A stretch of 64,000 nt of DNA from Polytrichum commune. Taxonomy: Eukaryota > Streptophyta > Polytrichopsida > Polytrichales > Polytrichaceae. The stretch is from positions 58,833,169 through 58,897,168 of the forward strand of contig OX485806.1 of the NCBI GenBank assembly GCA_950295325.1. Direction: 5' to 3'. A model generated the notes under the pieces. It was not told the DNA's origin and did no database searches. It was given only the letters and a program-made list of their open reading frames with translations. The translations under genes and the position numbers were made by a program. Position 1 is the first letter of the stretch, and every line of letters starts with the position of its first letter. This document shows positions 11,242 through 23,559 of the stretch, piece by piece.

Positions 11242-13110
11242 CTGCTCAGACGTTGTGGCTAAGAGCGCAAGGAACCTATAACTGCAAATCGAAGATTGCA
11301 TGTCCTTTTGATCCCAGAGTCGTTCTGGCACCTGACAATGGTCATGCTGGGCTGCCCTGTGCATGCAAGCCTCCGACCGCATATCCAAGCGAATGCATTG
11401 CGTCAGATGTTGGAGCGTGCTAGCCAACTATCTATGATCTGCACATTGCTCACATTATGCTCAGCTACTCGTCGACACAAATTTACCCAAAGACAAAAGG
11501 TACGTCATTTTTCTCCATGCTACATACTCTCGGATTCACAACACTGACCTGTCAATGTGTCTGCAGCCTCCGCAGAAATAGGGCACAGGATATACCTGAT
11601 GCAATTTCCACTCAAGGTACCAATGGAAACGCAAAAGTTGATGGTTTCCCATAGGTGGCGAGAGTATAAAAAGATAATACGTGAATTAGATTACATCCAT
11701 CAAATGCTTTAACGGAGGACCTGACACGATAATACGTATACGCAAGTTCCACTTTCCCCACTAGCGATAAAAAGTCCATTTTGCTTCAGGAGGTGTGCAG
11801 ACAGCGTGTCAAACATAAAGAATTTTCTAGAGATTCTGTAAAACATGTACAAAGGCAATAGCTCAGGAGCGGGATCAAAGGACAAAGGAGTTGACGCTAG
11901 GGCTCCCAAACATCAAAATTGTGCTAAACGACCGAGTGAAGACAGTAGTGCTATCTTTAGGATCTGACTCCAACTTCAATACGTGTGAATATCTGAATGC
12001 TTAGTAAAGATTAAAGCCCGTTAAGAGAAATGCTCACGAAAAATCGTATCCTACGAATGTCAAGCAAAAACTTTCAATACAGGACATACTCAAAGGAGCC
12101 ATGCTTCACATGGCGACCAGAAAACGGTTTCTTATTTGATGGATTTGCAGTGTTAATGACACACAGTGTTTTCGGACTAACACCGAGCAAAGATTTCCCG
12201 TGTACGAAGAAAAATCAGGGATTAAGTACTAGCAATATCCAGAGAGGTTGTGGAGTGGCTCGAACAGGGATGGGCGATGAGAGTGGCACGAAAGACAGAC
12301 AGTTTCTCGTGATGAGATAAAGTGACCCACTACCATTACAGATAAATTGAGGGCCCCCAAAATGACAATCATATACAGAATATACACGAACTACTGAAGA
12401 TCCATTATTGTGCAGTCGCAGCCATAAAATCTGCAAGCCCAGCCGTTGCTTGCAGAACATAGAAACTTGACACAACCCGTAACTTGAACTTCCACTCAGA
12501 GACAAACAAGTCATCCACTTATATTCGGGTAAGGGAGAAAATATGCGTCAATTGGATACTAGTGAGCTAAGATGCAATCTTCTGCAATAGGAGTGGGAAT
12601 CTGCGATGAAGTAAAGCCATAATAGGCTGGCCGAGACTTATCGATTGCAATTAAAACCTCCAGGCATTTCCTCTTAAGCAGCTCATTACCGTGAAAACCT
12701 ATCAATTCTTGCTAAGCTTTGGAGAGGTCTAACAGACTCCAGTAATACCTGGATGCATGCACAATATTATGAAGCTGCCCAAAGCTTCTCGAACTATCGT
12801 ATAGGAGCACCTGCTAGTCCATGAACGAGAAGACAAAATTCTCACAATGCAAGATCCTAAATTTTTCAAACCTGCAAACCCACACTGATTATGCAAAAGA
12901 CCATTGACATTCGCAGGTCTGCATAGAATCGTCATAGTGCACCTCACCTTCCAACTCCCAGGAGCCGCCAATGGTTGCAAGCTCACAACAGAATCCAAAG
13001 AAGTTTGCACGATCTCCACTCGCATTCACACCACCCGAAATTCTCTACTGCTGGAGGTACACCATCACATAATCCTCCGCAACCTCCCATCCACTGATCC
13101 CCTAACCCCT
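11242..13110 (-). other. Probable 5' UTR exons and intron of the XRI1-like gene
   Basis: The first coding exon extends upstream to an acceptor TTTGCAG at 11,282, so an upstream non-coding exon must exist. A GC-richer stretch at about 12,950-13,110 on the minus strand, with a possible donor (GGAAG|GTGAGG, near 12,942), is a candidate. The space between is ordinary AT-rich intron-like DNA with no coding signal. Confidence 0.45.
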
Positions 13111-13140
13111 CAGGAGTCATACTGAAAGTCCTTGACCTCA

Positions 13141-13147
13141 ATTTATA
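13141..13147 (-). promoter_or_regulatory. TATA box candidate for the XRI1-like gene
   Basis: The minus strand reads GGTGTATAAATTG here. Transcription would start about 30 bases downstream (near 13,110), just before the GC-richer candidate first exon. The assignment rests on position only. Confidence 0.4.
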
Positions 13148-13149
13148 CA

Positions 13150-14680
13150 CCGAAACCCATTCGCGCGCACTGCAAACAGCCCCCAAACTCCACTACATCT
13201 TGTGTCTTTACATGCAACCGCCCTCTCACCCACGGGAATGTGGTCCGGATGCGGAGCAGCCTTTCGCGACAATACGAGATCCTTACCGGCCTCAACTTCC
13301 CACAATTTAGTAGTCGGAAGTAAGGACCTCTTAGACACCTTCACTTCCCACCGACCCCGTCCTTTCATATTCACTGCTCTCTCTTGCCCATCTATTGGGA
13401 GTCCCAAGGCACCTTGTAGAAACACCACCCAGATCAATACTATAAATAACTCCAACCAAAGCTGATTGTGCTATATTTGAACCAGGCCTCCCTAGGGTGC
13501 TTATGAGTCCCTTGACCGAGCCTGACCTGGCTATTTCAAATGGTCCTAGCTTCAAGGCCATTTTAATAATAATCCCGGCTTGACGGGGCCAACGGGATGT
13601 ATTTCTGGCCCCCTCTATGGACGGGATCTCGGGTGCCAGCAGGCCGGATGCACTTGGCAATCGCTGGACGCTTCAGATGAGATGGATTGGTGGGTGCAGT
13701 TAACCCCTACTACACTATTAATGGTGTTTAGGGCCCTTCACACACGAGCCAAGAGCCGTGACCATGAAATTGTGAGAGCCCAATAGAAGTGTCCAAAGGC
13801 CGTCCCAAAACACTTCCAAAATCATGTAGTGTGGTCACGGGCCCTCAAGTGTAATGTGAGGTCATATGGGACCAGGGCCTCAACCAGATGTTATTTCAAT
13901 GAATTCCGATTCAAGAATGGGTATAAGCTTTGTTGCTCAAAAACCACATGATTAAATACAATAAATCAATAGTTGTGAGATTTTGGAGTGTCATGGTCTC
14001 CCGGCTCTGTGTTAGGCCTACCTCCCAAAAATGGTTTTTGAAAATAATCCAAGTGACTATGAGACATGATCTTTTTGGTGCCCCGTAGGAATCCATGTAG
14101 ACTTCACGTCCATCTTGTATTCACTTACTACATTGGTCCCTCAAGCATAATGTGAAGTGAATTTGGACCCTTATTCTCATGTGTGAAGTGGTATTTACTA
14201 TCCTTTATACTATATGCAAAAGGGCATAAACCAAATGCCTAGAGGTTTCAAAGTGCCATGTCCGTTGATTGCCAAAATGATATTGTTAGTCAACATAAGT
14301 AGTTTTTTAAATGGAATTTCATTTACATCATGACATTTAATGTATCATAAAAAAAGGCATAATAGTCCATTTTTATAGAAGTGAATTGAGCCCGTTGGCC
14401 GTTCTCTAAACAAAAATCTCATCGTTTTTGTGTGGGGTATATTGCCAATCCTTACAATGGGTGGGTTCACTTTGGGTGGTAGGTGGTTCCATCAATTGGC
14501 TCTTGTATAGGTGGTTGTATAAGTTATTGTTTGTTGTCTAATTTATTTTTATTGAGGCTAAGTATGTTGGGTATTTAATAGTAAATTTGTGGAAATTATT
14601 TTATTGTTTTTTATAAATGTAGGGGGTTTATGTAAGTTTTTGCATTGTTTTATGTTTTGTGTGTGAATAAAGTCACGTAT
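13150..14680. other. No gene recognised; short imperfect direct repeat
   Basis: CCCTCAAGTGTAATGTGAGGT (13,840s) and CCCTCAAGCATAATGTGAAGT (14,130s) are a diverged direct repeat. The GC-richer 13,480-13,690 part looks LTR-like, but I cannot define its ends. The 13.15-13.46 kb part is probably promoter of the XRI1-like gene. Confidence 0.35.
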
Positions 14681-14689
14681 TGAAACAAA

Positions 14690-14950
14690 ATAGAACTAAA
14701 GTTCGAATTGTACAAGAAAATACACACACACAAAGGTATATGAACAATGTTTGGAGTGAGATAGTCCCTTCCACCCCTTGCAATGTTTTTTATTGCATTT
14801 TATTTCTTGGTTCATACAATGCATATGGAATATCTCAACTCCCACTTCCCACAAGGCATATGGTTTTATTAAATTATTATTCATTTTTATACGTCTAACA
14901 ATTACAATCCAATGACTACAAGCAATGTAATGTTTTATCTTCAACAAAAT
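14690..14950 (-). mobile_element. Copia element C1, 3' LTR (short LTR)
   Basis: This segment matches 18,066-18,315 in the same orientation: shared words include ATGAACAATGTTTGGA, ATCTCAACTCCCACTT and ATATGGTTTATT-like blocks. The two copies bracket copia gag and pol remnants on the minus strand, so they are read as the LTR pair, each about 250 bp. The exact ends were not resolved. Confidence 0.65.
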
Positions 14951-16140
14951 TAATTTTTCATTTTCACATTGTCACTTTGCAAGTAATCAATGGATTGCAA
15001 TTTCATTGCCCTTGATAGTGATTGTCGCATATCCTTTGTAAATGCCATGTTTTCAAATAGCATGGCTATAAACAACTTTAAATAATTTCTAAAATTTGCC
15101 ACATTGGCCCTTGTTGGGGCCATATGTGGTTTTTCCACCATATTCTAAGCGGTCGGCGTCCTTTGTGGGGTTTCTTTGTTCCTCTAAAGGTTGCCTTTCT
15201 TCATGAACACCTAGATATGGTTGCATTCCCTCTTACGAATGGTTTTGGGAAGAAGGTATTGGAAAACATTTTTTTTTTGTTGGTTCTCCACTTGGTTCTT
15301 AAATTGCAACTAGTTTATCTCCCATTTGTTCCTTATGCTTTCCAATATCTTCACCAAAACCAAACAAAAGTGATTTTGAATATTCATCAACCCTAATCAC
15401 AATGGGAGCTCATTTATGCCACTTTAACACATTTCCAAATTACTCCCAATTTTTGAATTACCCTTTATGAACACAATATCTTTCATGATACCACACACTT
15501 ATGAATGCACAATCTACAAAGGCTTAGTTGCTCACATCCTTCAACAATGAAAAAAATGTTATCTTATATTGTTTGATCTCAATGGATATTTTACAAATCA
15601 ACAAAGAATTAGGATCAAGAGTTCATGGTTCATGTCATTCATCATATTTTGAAGTGTATGAATATTTTTCACATTCAAATGCCTAAGCCAACAATGCCAA
15701 AATTGAAGTGCGCCATCTTTCTTCAATGATTATATATATAATTTGTCGCATATGCTTCATGCACCTCTATAAAATTTATTTCGTACAATTTTTTTTCACG
15801 TAGTCCCAATGCAATCACATCTCCATCTGGATTTTTTACAATACGTTCATTTAAGTTGAATTGCATTCTCAACTTATTTGATAAAAAATTGCTTAAAAAG
15901 AGCAAATTTACTTACAACTTGGATATATAAAGGTTATCTTTGTTATAAATCCTTTTTTTTGTCTTTCACTATCACCTCAACTATGATGGAACCCATTCCA
16001 ATTGTTTTCACAATGTTGTCATCACCTAAATAGATTTTAATTGGAGTAATTATATTGTAAGTATCAAAAGCCGACCTACAAGAATTCATGTGTTTCATTG
16101 CTCCCAAATCCACAATCCATTTGCATATGGTCTCTTATGT
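14951..16140 (-). pseudogene. Copia pol remnant: protease and GAG pre-integrase region
   Basis: On the minus strand from about 16,125 the frame reads KWIVDLGAMKHMNSCRSAFD, then LGDDN, IGMGSIIVEV, the copia protease block (canonical DSGAS, here DLGAM). Further along are LSNKLRMQFNLNE, NPDGDVIALG, LYEINFIEVH, and a decayed LxFWHxWLxHLNVK (about 15,660-15,720), the GAG pre-integrase domain that precedes integrase. Stops and frame changes are frequent. I find no integrase D,D,E or reverse transcriptase downstream, so the element is internally deleted. Confidence 0.75.
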
Positions 16141-16359
16141 GTTCCATGTTGCATCGCACACATGTAATTATGATCATGTTTGGTGTTGTTTGCATAATTT
16201 TGGTTGTTGTATTTTATTTTGTAGCATAAACACGCAATGTGGCTTAATTTGCTACAGCAATATTACGTCTTGATATATTTACATGAAGATGGATTGTCTT
16301 GTTTGCCTTTACACAATATCATTGTGGCATCATCATATTGGGGGAAAAAAAATCCATAG

Positions 16360-16590
16360 TCAATTCAAACATGCGATTACGTACTCCATTGTCAATTCGT
16401 TTATTGGCATAGTCTCCAAAACGGTGATATAGTATTTGTATGAGGGTGGCAAATTTTCAAGCAAAGTCATGACAATACCTTTGATTCTCATGAATATCCG
16501 AAGCAAAAATTTGATCCACAAGTGCCTTGATTTTGTTGATGTGGTCCAACAAATCATCACATCCTTGTCATTTGCATGTTAAAAACTTGC
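16360..16590 (-). pseudogene. Copia gag fragment
   Basis: The minus strand gives DDLLDHINKIKALVDQIF followed, after a frame change, by GIVMTLLENLPPSYKYYITV and LETMPINELTMEYV. This is the conserved helical part of copia Gag (UBN2-type), with the LLxxLPxSY motif and the LT-x-E-x-V block. It lies upstream of the protease remnant in the same direction, as expected in a copia element. Confidence 0.8.
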
Positions 16591-16989
16591 GATGAATGAA
16601 TAAAATATTGGAAAAAATCTTCGTCTCATGCAATGTTGCAAAGGTTTTTTTATGTGTCTGTTGGTCCTTAGAAATTCTTTATATATGCAAGTTGATTGTC
16701 CGCCAAGTTAAACGCAATAATAAACATTGTATTCTTGATACACCTTTAGTAATATGTTTTCACTAGGGAATCAACAATGGAAAGCAAAGCTCCCTCGGAT
16801 TCATCCACAATATACCAAAGGTCCACCAAAGCCAACCCAATTTCCAATGTGAATTTTCAATTATTGAATTTATCTACATTGAAATGTTAAATAACTCTAG
16901 CATCCTCACCTTTCAAGTGATGTGAACTTACACTCAAAGATTGGAGATATTTTTTCTATTATCCAAATCAACATTTTCTAAATGATTAT

Positions 16990-17900
16990 ATGCATTCAAT
17001 GGTTTCACAAGCCTCAATCAATCTCTCAATCAATTTTGATCTAAAAGAATCCCATACCCATCAATCCACTACATTTGGATATTCTTGAAATCAAATGAGC
17101 CTTTGAACATTCAATCCACTTAGACCATGCCTTTTTATCCTCAAACGTGTTTTTACACAGTCAATTCATTCATAGAATTTAGATTTAAAATTGGTCCTCT
17201 TAATCGCAATTTTTTTATCCTCAATTCATTTAAATCATATATTTTTGAATTCAAATGATATCCCTTGGTCCCAAATATGTGTTTGTATCCTCGGTCTAAT
17301 TTAGTCATATATTTTATACCTCAAATGAGCTTTCATTCTTTCAAATGTGCCTTTGCACCTTCAAATCAAACATTTTTTTCTAACTTTAATGTGTGTTTCA
17401 TCCTCAAATCATTCAAATTAAATCATATTCAACTCGAATATACTATGCAACTTCAAACCACTCAAATGGATTAAATAAAGTTTTTTAAAAATATCTAATG
17501 TGTCTTTGCACCCTCAAATCATTCAAATTAGACCTTCTTCAACTCAAATGCCTTTAATGCCTTTTAAAATGCCTAGCTGAAATCAATATCCTCAAATCAA
17601 TTTTATAAAAATTCAAATGACCTTAATATTTTCAAATGTGTACAATTGTATTTAACAACCTCAAATCATGTCCTCTTAAATTCAAATGGCCTTAAAACCC
17701 TCAATTGTGTACAATTACACTCAACCACCTCAAATCATGTCCACTTTGATTTTAATGACCTTAATACCCTCAAATGTATATAATTATACTCAACAACCTC
17801 AATTCATGTCTTTTGATACATTCAAATCAACATTTACAACCTCCACATATGTATTTGTACATTTACAATCTCCAAATCTTCAAACCTTGAGCACCAACTG
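16990..17900. repeat. Degenerate ~70-bp tandem repeat in the copia leader
   Basis: Units beginning CCTCAAATCATGTCC, followed by TTCAAATGxCCTTAA, then ACCCTCAAxTGTxTAxAATT, recur every 68-70 bases, clearest at 17,650-17,830. More diverged versions extend left to about 16,990. The array sits between the copia 5' LTR (18.1-18.3 kb) and gag, in the untranslated leader. Confidence 0.75.
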
Positions 17901-18065
17901 ATGTTCCAAACGTGTACCAATGTACCTCCAATACACAACACCCCAAAGGTTGTTCCAAACACTACAAACATTCAAGATTCATTCCCTAACTAGCTAATCA
18001 AATCTTTAATTATAGAAGTTGCATGAATGGGCCTATAACTTATTGAAACATACTTTAACCAAGAT

Positions 18066-18315
18066 TGGATTTCACATAAAATTACATATACACAAAGGCA
18101 TATGAACAATGTTTGGAATGAGAACATCACCTTCATCCTTGGCCTTGTTTTTATTCCACTTTCTTCCTTGACTCATACAATACATAAGGGATATCTCAAC
18201 TCCCACTTTTGCAAAGTATATGGTTTATTCAAACCTTACTCGTTTTTATACCTTTAATAATCACAATCCTATAAATACAAACAACCTAATGCTCTAAACT
18301 CAACATAATTCAATC
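18066..18315 (-). mobile_element. Copia element C1, 5' LTR
   Basis: Partner of the 14,690-14,950 copy (see that entry for shared words). Its position upstream of gag on the minus strand makes it the 5' LTR. The span from outer edge to outer edge is about 3.6 kb, short for a copia element and consistent with loss of the integrase-RT part. No clean primer-binding site was recognised. Confidence 0.65.
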
Positions 18316-19532
18316 GTCTAACAAAAACACCACAAACATTGTAGTGATGGTTATGAATAGGTTTACCAACCATCATTGTATTTTGTTTGTGGCATTAAGA
18401 GGGTTGTATTTGTCTCACTTAGTTTTCATTATTTGTTTTGTGACTATGTTGTATGTGAATATGGATATGCTATCTAGATGGCTAGGTCAAGGCCGGAATG
18501 AACAAGCTAGATTGCTCCAATGTTATACCTTGAACACGCATTATCTTTGGGCACAATTTTGTTGAACGAAGTATAGGTTGTTGCTTGGCATGAGCAGTGT
18601 AGAAACCATGGTGGGACGATTCTTCCTTTGGAATGGTCTTTTCTTTTCTTTTGGCATTGTGAGTGTGTAACATCTTTTGTGTGTACATGATTTTAGTATG
18701 TTAGAGATTTGTTGGAATGCAACATTGAGTTTTGTTTTTATGAGGGCTTTTAAAGAAGTTATGATTGCATAGGGGCAATAGTGTGGCCATGTATCTTTGT
18801 CATTGCTATGCATAATGTACAATGGGACTTAGGGATTTTGGGGTCTTAGGTTTATCGTGTGGTTTCTTGTGTATTGGGTTGACATGAATATCAATATTTG
18901 TGTCATTTGTATGTCACTAGTTTGTTGTGTTTTGCAATATGAGGTGAATAATTAATGGTGGATTTGGTCATTGGTAATCCATTTTTGCATAGCATAATTG
19001 TTTAGGTTTCCAAATGTTAATTTATTATGTTGTTTTTTATGAACATTTTTAGGTTTTGTAGTAGTTTTCGGGATCTATTTATCAATAGTGGTTTAGCTAG
19101 TCTATATGGTGTGGTGTGAGGTATGTGTATATGTGGGTTTGGGATGATGGTAGGTTTTGTGTGGTCGTTTGCTAAGGTGTATGTTTGGTTGATGTTTTGG
19201 ATGCATGTGTGGGCTTTAACTTTTTGTATGTTAATTTTTCTTGGGAACCACATGATAAGGTGGTTTATTGAGGCTATGAAAAGTTTGTCAAGTAGTTGTG
19301 TTGGGATGATGGACACCTCATGTGGTTATTTGTGAGGTAAATATTGTTAAGGTTGCCAGTAAATACATGAATATTATGGGATCCATTTTGTGTGTTAACT
19401 AATGTTAACCAAATCGTGGAATTGCACATGTAAAATGTTCTTAAATCCAAGTTGTATGTTGATTAGGCTATATAATTTTGATCTTGCTACATTTCCATGG
19501 CGTTTATCAAAAGGTAGTACAAAGGGCGTATG

Positions 19533-19583
<51 letters not shown>

Positions 19584-21200
19584 ATAAGGTATCGTATTTT
19601 AGTTGGTTTATGATGCAACATTTTGGTGGTATGGTTGGTATTTTGAGTCATGAGGGTATCAAGATAGCGTATTGTTTTCTATGCGTTTGTCCATTTCATT
19701 GAGGTATGTATTTTGTAGTGTTCTATGGTGGTTGATGGATTTTGTATGTTGATGTTTATGTTAAGTTCGTTTTGGATGATTTGTTGTCATCAAAGTGCAA
19801 GCATGTGTTGTATAGGTGGAGTATCTATGCTAAATATTTTGATAGTTGTTGTGAATGTTGGCTCAAGTTGGTTGTAGTATTGTGGCCATTGAGGACTTGG
19901 CGCAAATTTTTCAACATTTGGTGAGATGATACCATGGATGTGTATGTTTTATTATATTGTTGTTAATTTTTGGGATGATCGATCCTAATGTTTGAGGATA
20001 ATGATGGCAATATTATGGGGTAGTTTTTATTGGCGATTGTTGCCCAATGGATCACTTCAATTGTGGTTTTGGTTGTATGTGAACGAGTTTATCTTATTCT
20101 TTGCCAATTTTTTGTTAAGATTGGGTCCCATGAGCAACCACATTGTCTTTTTGGTGGGTTGAGTTATAGTTTCTAGGGTGGGGCATGCAATATAGCTATG
20201 TATTCACATTTGGATATGTTTGTGGATATAATTTTGGTGTGATTATGGTTTTGGATTTTTCATGTGTTGTTATAGTTTCTTGAGGTATGTCGTGCTTTTT
20301 TTATTATTGGGAAAAACTCTATATTATTATTTTGCCATTTTGTTTCAAACTAGGTTTGTTTGATAAGGAATGATTGATTTTGTGAGATTACATATAATTT
20401 ATATAATTTTTTTAGTAAAATTTTTTTTTGACTATATTTTTTTTAACTTGGTATGCTTGCATTTATAGAGGGTTTAAAAAAAATTCATATTTAATTATTC
20501 TATATTCAATAAGTACTTAGTAGATTTTTTCGAGTTGTCCTCAATTACTAAGTGTTTGGATGAGTTGCTTATCTACTTAGTTCATGTTGTCAAGGGGTAT
20601 TGATGTGGTGTTTATGCCGGAGTCTTTTGTATTTAGGTGTGTGAGTATGTTTGATGTTTTATTTTTGGATTGTGCATATATTTTTGGTAATTTTGTTGAG
20701 ATTTTTTTTAATTTTGTCAATATGGTTTCAAAAATGGTGTTTTGTAGGCATAGGCTATACTAGGTTTGATGCCTATAGTTAATATATCGAATCTTTGTCT
20801 AATCATCATTGGTGAGGTCAATGGTTATGTCATTTTGAAATTCCCATTCTAGAGAAGGTTCCAATTGGATGCCCAAATAGGAATATGGTTCATTTTGTAT
20901 TACGATTGGGAATTTCTTCTTTTGTAGATGAAAACTTGTACTTGAATAAGGTTGGTTTGAGTTTTTCTATATTGGGGTTGCTTGTGATGGCATATTTTGG
21001 CAAGGTTTAGGTCCATGTGTGATCACTTCACAAATTTTTGGTGTTTTTTTTATTTGTGAGGATGGCTAGGTCATTTGTATAGATTGTAATGATGCATATA
21101 TTAGTTGATGTGTTAATGTCTTAGCATAGTCATATGGTTTCTAGCCATAAGAGTTGTGGTTCTACAAATGTTATGAAGAGGTAGAGGCTAAAGAATTTTT
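18316..21200 (-). pseudogene. LINE (non-LTR retrotransposon) remnant with RT and RNase H motifs
   Basis: On the minus strand near 21,100-21,030 a frame reads IYTNDLAILTNK, resembling the YADDLA catalytic motif of reverse transcriptase. About 1.8 kb further (19,240-19,120) another open frame reads IQKVKAHTCIQNINQTYTLA, then IPNPHIHIPHTTPYRLAK. The KVKAHTxIxxNxxxDxLA pattern is the C-terminal active-site part of an RNase H domain found in some LINEs. The stretch between is A/C-rich on this strand with many stops. The order RT then RNase H fits one long-decayed element; the ends are not defined. A TA/TG microsatellite interrupts it. Confidence 0.6.
19533..19581. repeat. Compound (TA)n(TG)n microsatellite
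   Basis: An uninterrupted run of TA dinucleotides (19,533-19,552) passes directly into TG dinucleotides (19,553-19,581). Confidence 0.98.
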
Positions 21201-21339
21201 TTCCTATGGTGTCTCTAATGATATTGATTTGGTAACGTGGTCCCAATTATCTCACATGGGAGTATGTGGTGGAGCTCCCATATATGTTGCCAATGATTTT
21301 GATTGAGTAAGGTGGGATCCTAAATCTTCCATGATGGCT

Positions 21340-23500
21340 AGAACTCATGCATGGTCTATGGACTCCCTCCCTCCCCCTTCAAACCGGTCATTTCCAATAT
21401 TCAGTATCTACATAAAGTGGGTTTTATGCTATGTAGGAAAAACATCCTCAAGAAATTAGATTATGACACATTGCATATTGAAGAGGTGAATTACCTCCTC
21501 CGACGCTTTGATGATAACCGAATGTATGGCTTTCCCCCGTCGATGGCTTTTCCTCTCATATTAAGGCCAAATCCATGGACATCATAGATAAGCGATACAA
21601 TGGCCATGATTGGACCAAAACTCGGACCACCAACATCAACAACAACCTAGATCTTGTTATTTGTTCTTCCATCTGCGTTGGCCACCCTCAATGCCAAAAT
21701 CCTCATTGCAATTACCTCCAATGTGTGCATCAAACCTCCCCTGTCCATGATAATGATTTCGATGGCTTCACCAAAAAACCCTTCCTTGTTGGTGGTCCTT
21801 TGTTTGCCAGCTCCACTCTAATGTGCAAGATCTACAAATAGCCTCCCAAATGCATTGCACCATGCAATACCAAAATCATCTACATCCACAACAATGACAT
21901 TTATGATCATGTGTGCATTCATTTGGGCAACCATCAACACCCCGTCAAGATCGGCAACTACAGAGATAGCCACAAGTGTATCGACACCTTCATTGAGGAG
22001 TACGTTGCGCGGATCCCACAAGCCATGCAATCTCAAAGTCAGTAAGGACCTTATGGGCGTGATCCTCTTCCGCCATGATAATGATCCTCATCAACTGCTT
22101 TTATTGAAAGAACTTGAGCCCGTCTCTGATCGTTGCGAGAAGTTGAATTTCCCCCATTTGCACAACAAGGTTACAACCTTTGAATATCTGCATAGGTTGG
22201 GAGTTATGGATGGCATCGCTAAGCTTAAGGGGGTTAACACATGGGCATATGTTCAGTGGAATTAATACCCCGGCCAGGGTGACAAAGTCTTCGCCTTAAA
22301 GATGTCTAAGGGTCGGCCTTAGTAATGGGGCCGACTTGGTTTGGCACATGCATACTGGTAGGGATCTTGAGCATGCTTGGATCATGTCCGACTATGTCAA
22401 ATGCGTTGCGAAATGGGCCACCATGGTTTGCCATGTATAAGATTGGATGTACCAGCATGTCATGACCACCATTTGTTGTGACTTTTAATCCAAGGACAAG
22501 GATGCTCAAGAGTTTTTCTGGCATAACCTCAACCAAATCATGGCTTAGCATGCAATCCCGAAGCCACACTTCAAAGCCTTCATGGCAGATAGTGCGCAAA
22601 CCAATTGGAATGCAATGAGGATTGTATATGGCTCCAGAGATCCCAAGGTTCCCATCGATGGCCGCAAAAGAACCTGCTGCTTCTACTGGATCCAATCCTT
22701 AGAGAAACACACCAAAATCTATATCAAACATGATTTGCAAGACCAACACAAATGTCTTTACCTCAAGTGCCACAATGCCTCCTCTATACTGGAGGCAAAG
22801 ATGAGGTACCTTGCTATCAAAACATGGTGGGTATTGTCTAACTGCACCATTGAAGACGGGTTGAGATACATTCAACTTTGGCTTGCCTTCTAGCACTTTT
22901 GATATTGACAATGGGGTGGCTTCATGGGATTGGTGTGTCTTTAGTTTTTTAGTTTTTTGTTTTTTTCTCTAGCTTTGCCAATTTCTTGCACTGCCATTCC
23001 ATTTCGCAAGAGAAAATCATAACTTCCGAGGAGTTTGCACAGATGCAGATTTTGCAACCTTGGCAAATCTATTCACAAAAAATGGCTTCAAGCATTTGGC
23101 AACAAGGGTGGCGACTGTGGATGACTATATTTGAGCGATCTTCCAAGTCATGGCGAACCATCAATTTCTAAAGAATGACATTGGGGGTGACGGTCCTAAC
23201 AAAAAAATCTCAAGCTTAGATGCGTTCAACGTACTGATGACCCCATTGTTCTACATAAGGTTTTGGTGAACATGTCTGACGGGAATGAATTCTGCACTCA
23301 TAGTCCTCACCTTGAGGGTGTCGAGGTATTCGGATTGTAAAAACGCAAGCCCGACATCGTTATTGGAGCCGATTAAAAAAACATGCCGCCTTGGAAAAAT
23401 CAACTTCTCATACTCTTACGTCGCTCAAAAAACCACAAGATCTCATGCTACACTTTACTCACCATCGTCGAAAAGTCCTCTGCATCTGTGGTAAAGGTCG
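21340..23500 (+). pseudogene. Mutator-like (MULE) transposase, decayed copy 1
   Basis: Several frames line up with the better copy on the minus strand at 61.4-64.0 kb. Examples are CIHLGNHQHPVKIGNYRDS (21,920s; partner CIHLGTHDHPVKVGDYRDT), FMADSAQTNWNAMRIVYG (22,580s; partner FMADSAQANWNAVRVIYG) and LWLAFWHF plus WGGFM (22,880-22,930). This copy also keeps a region missing from the other because of the window edge: an N-terminal Cys/His cluster around CVGHPQCQNPHCNYLQC (21,675-21,730). At least five frame changes and many stops are present. A weak match to exon 2 (IHKKWLQAFGNKGGD-like) continues near 23,070-23,220. Confidence 0.8.
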
Positions 23501-23559
23501 CACCAACCTCACTTATTGGTCTTGACTTTTGCCGGGTCACTATTGTACAAGAATCCAAA

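Noticed and set aside
16990..17900. CRISPR-like array
   Set aside because: The repeats are directly adjacent, diverged and without unique spacers, and the DNA is from a plant nucleus.
19123..19335. Plus-strand open frame
   Set aside because: It is antisense to the RNase H block of the LINE, which carries the conserved motif on the minus strand.
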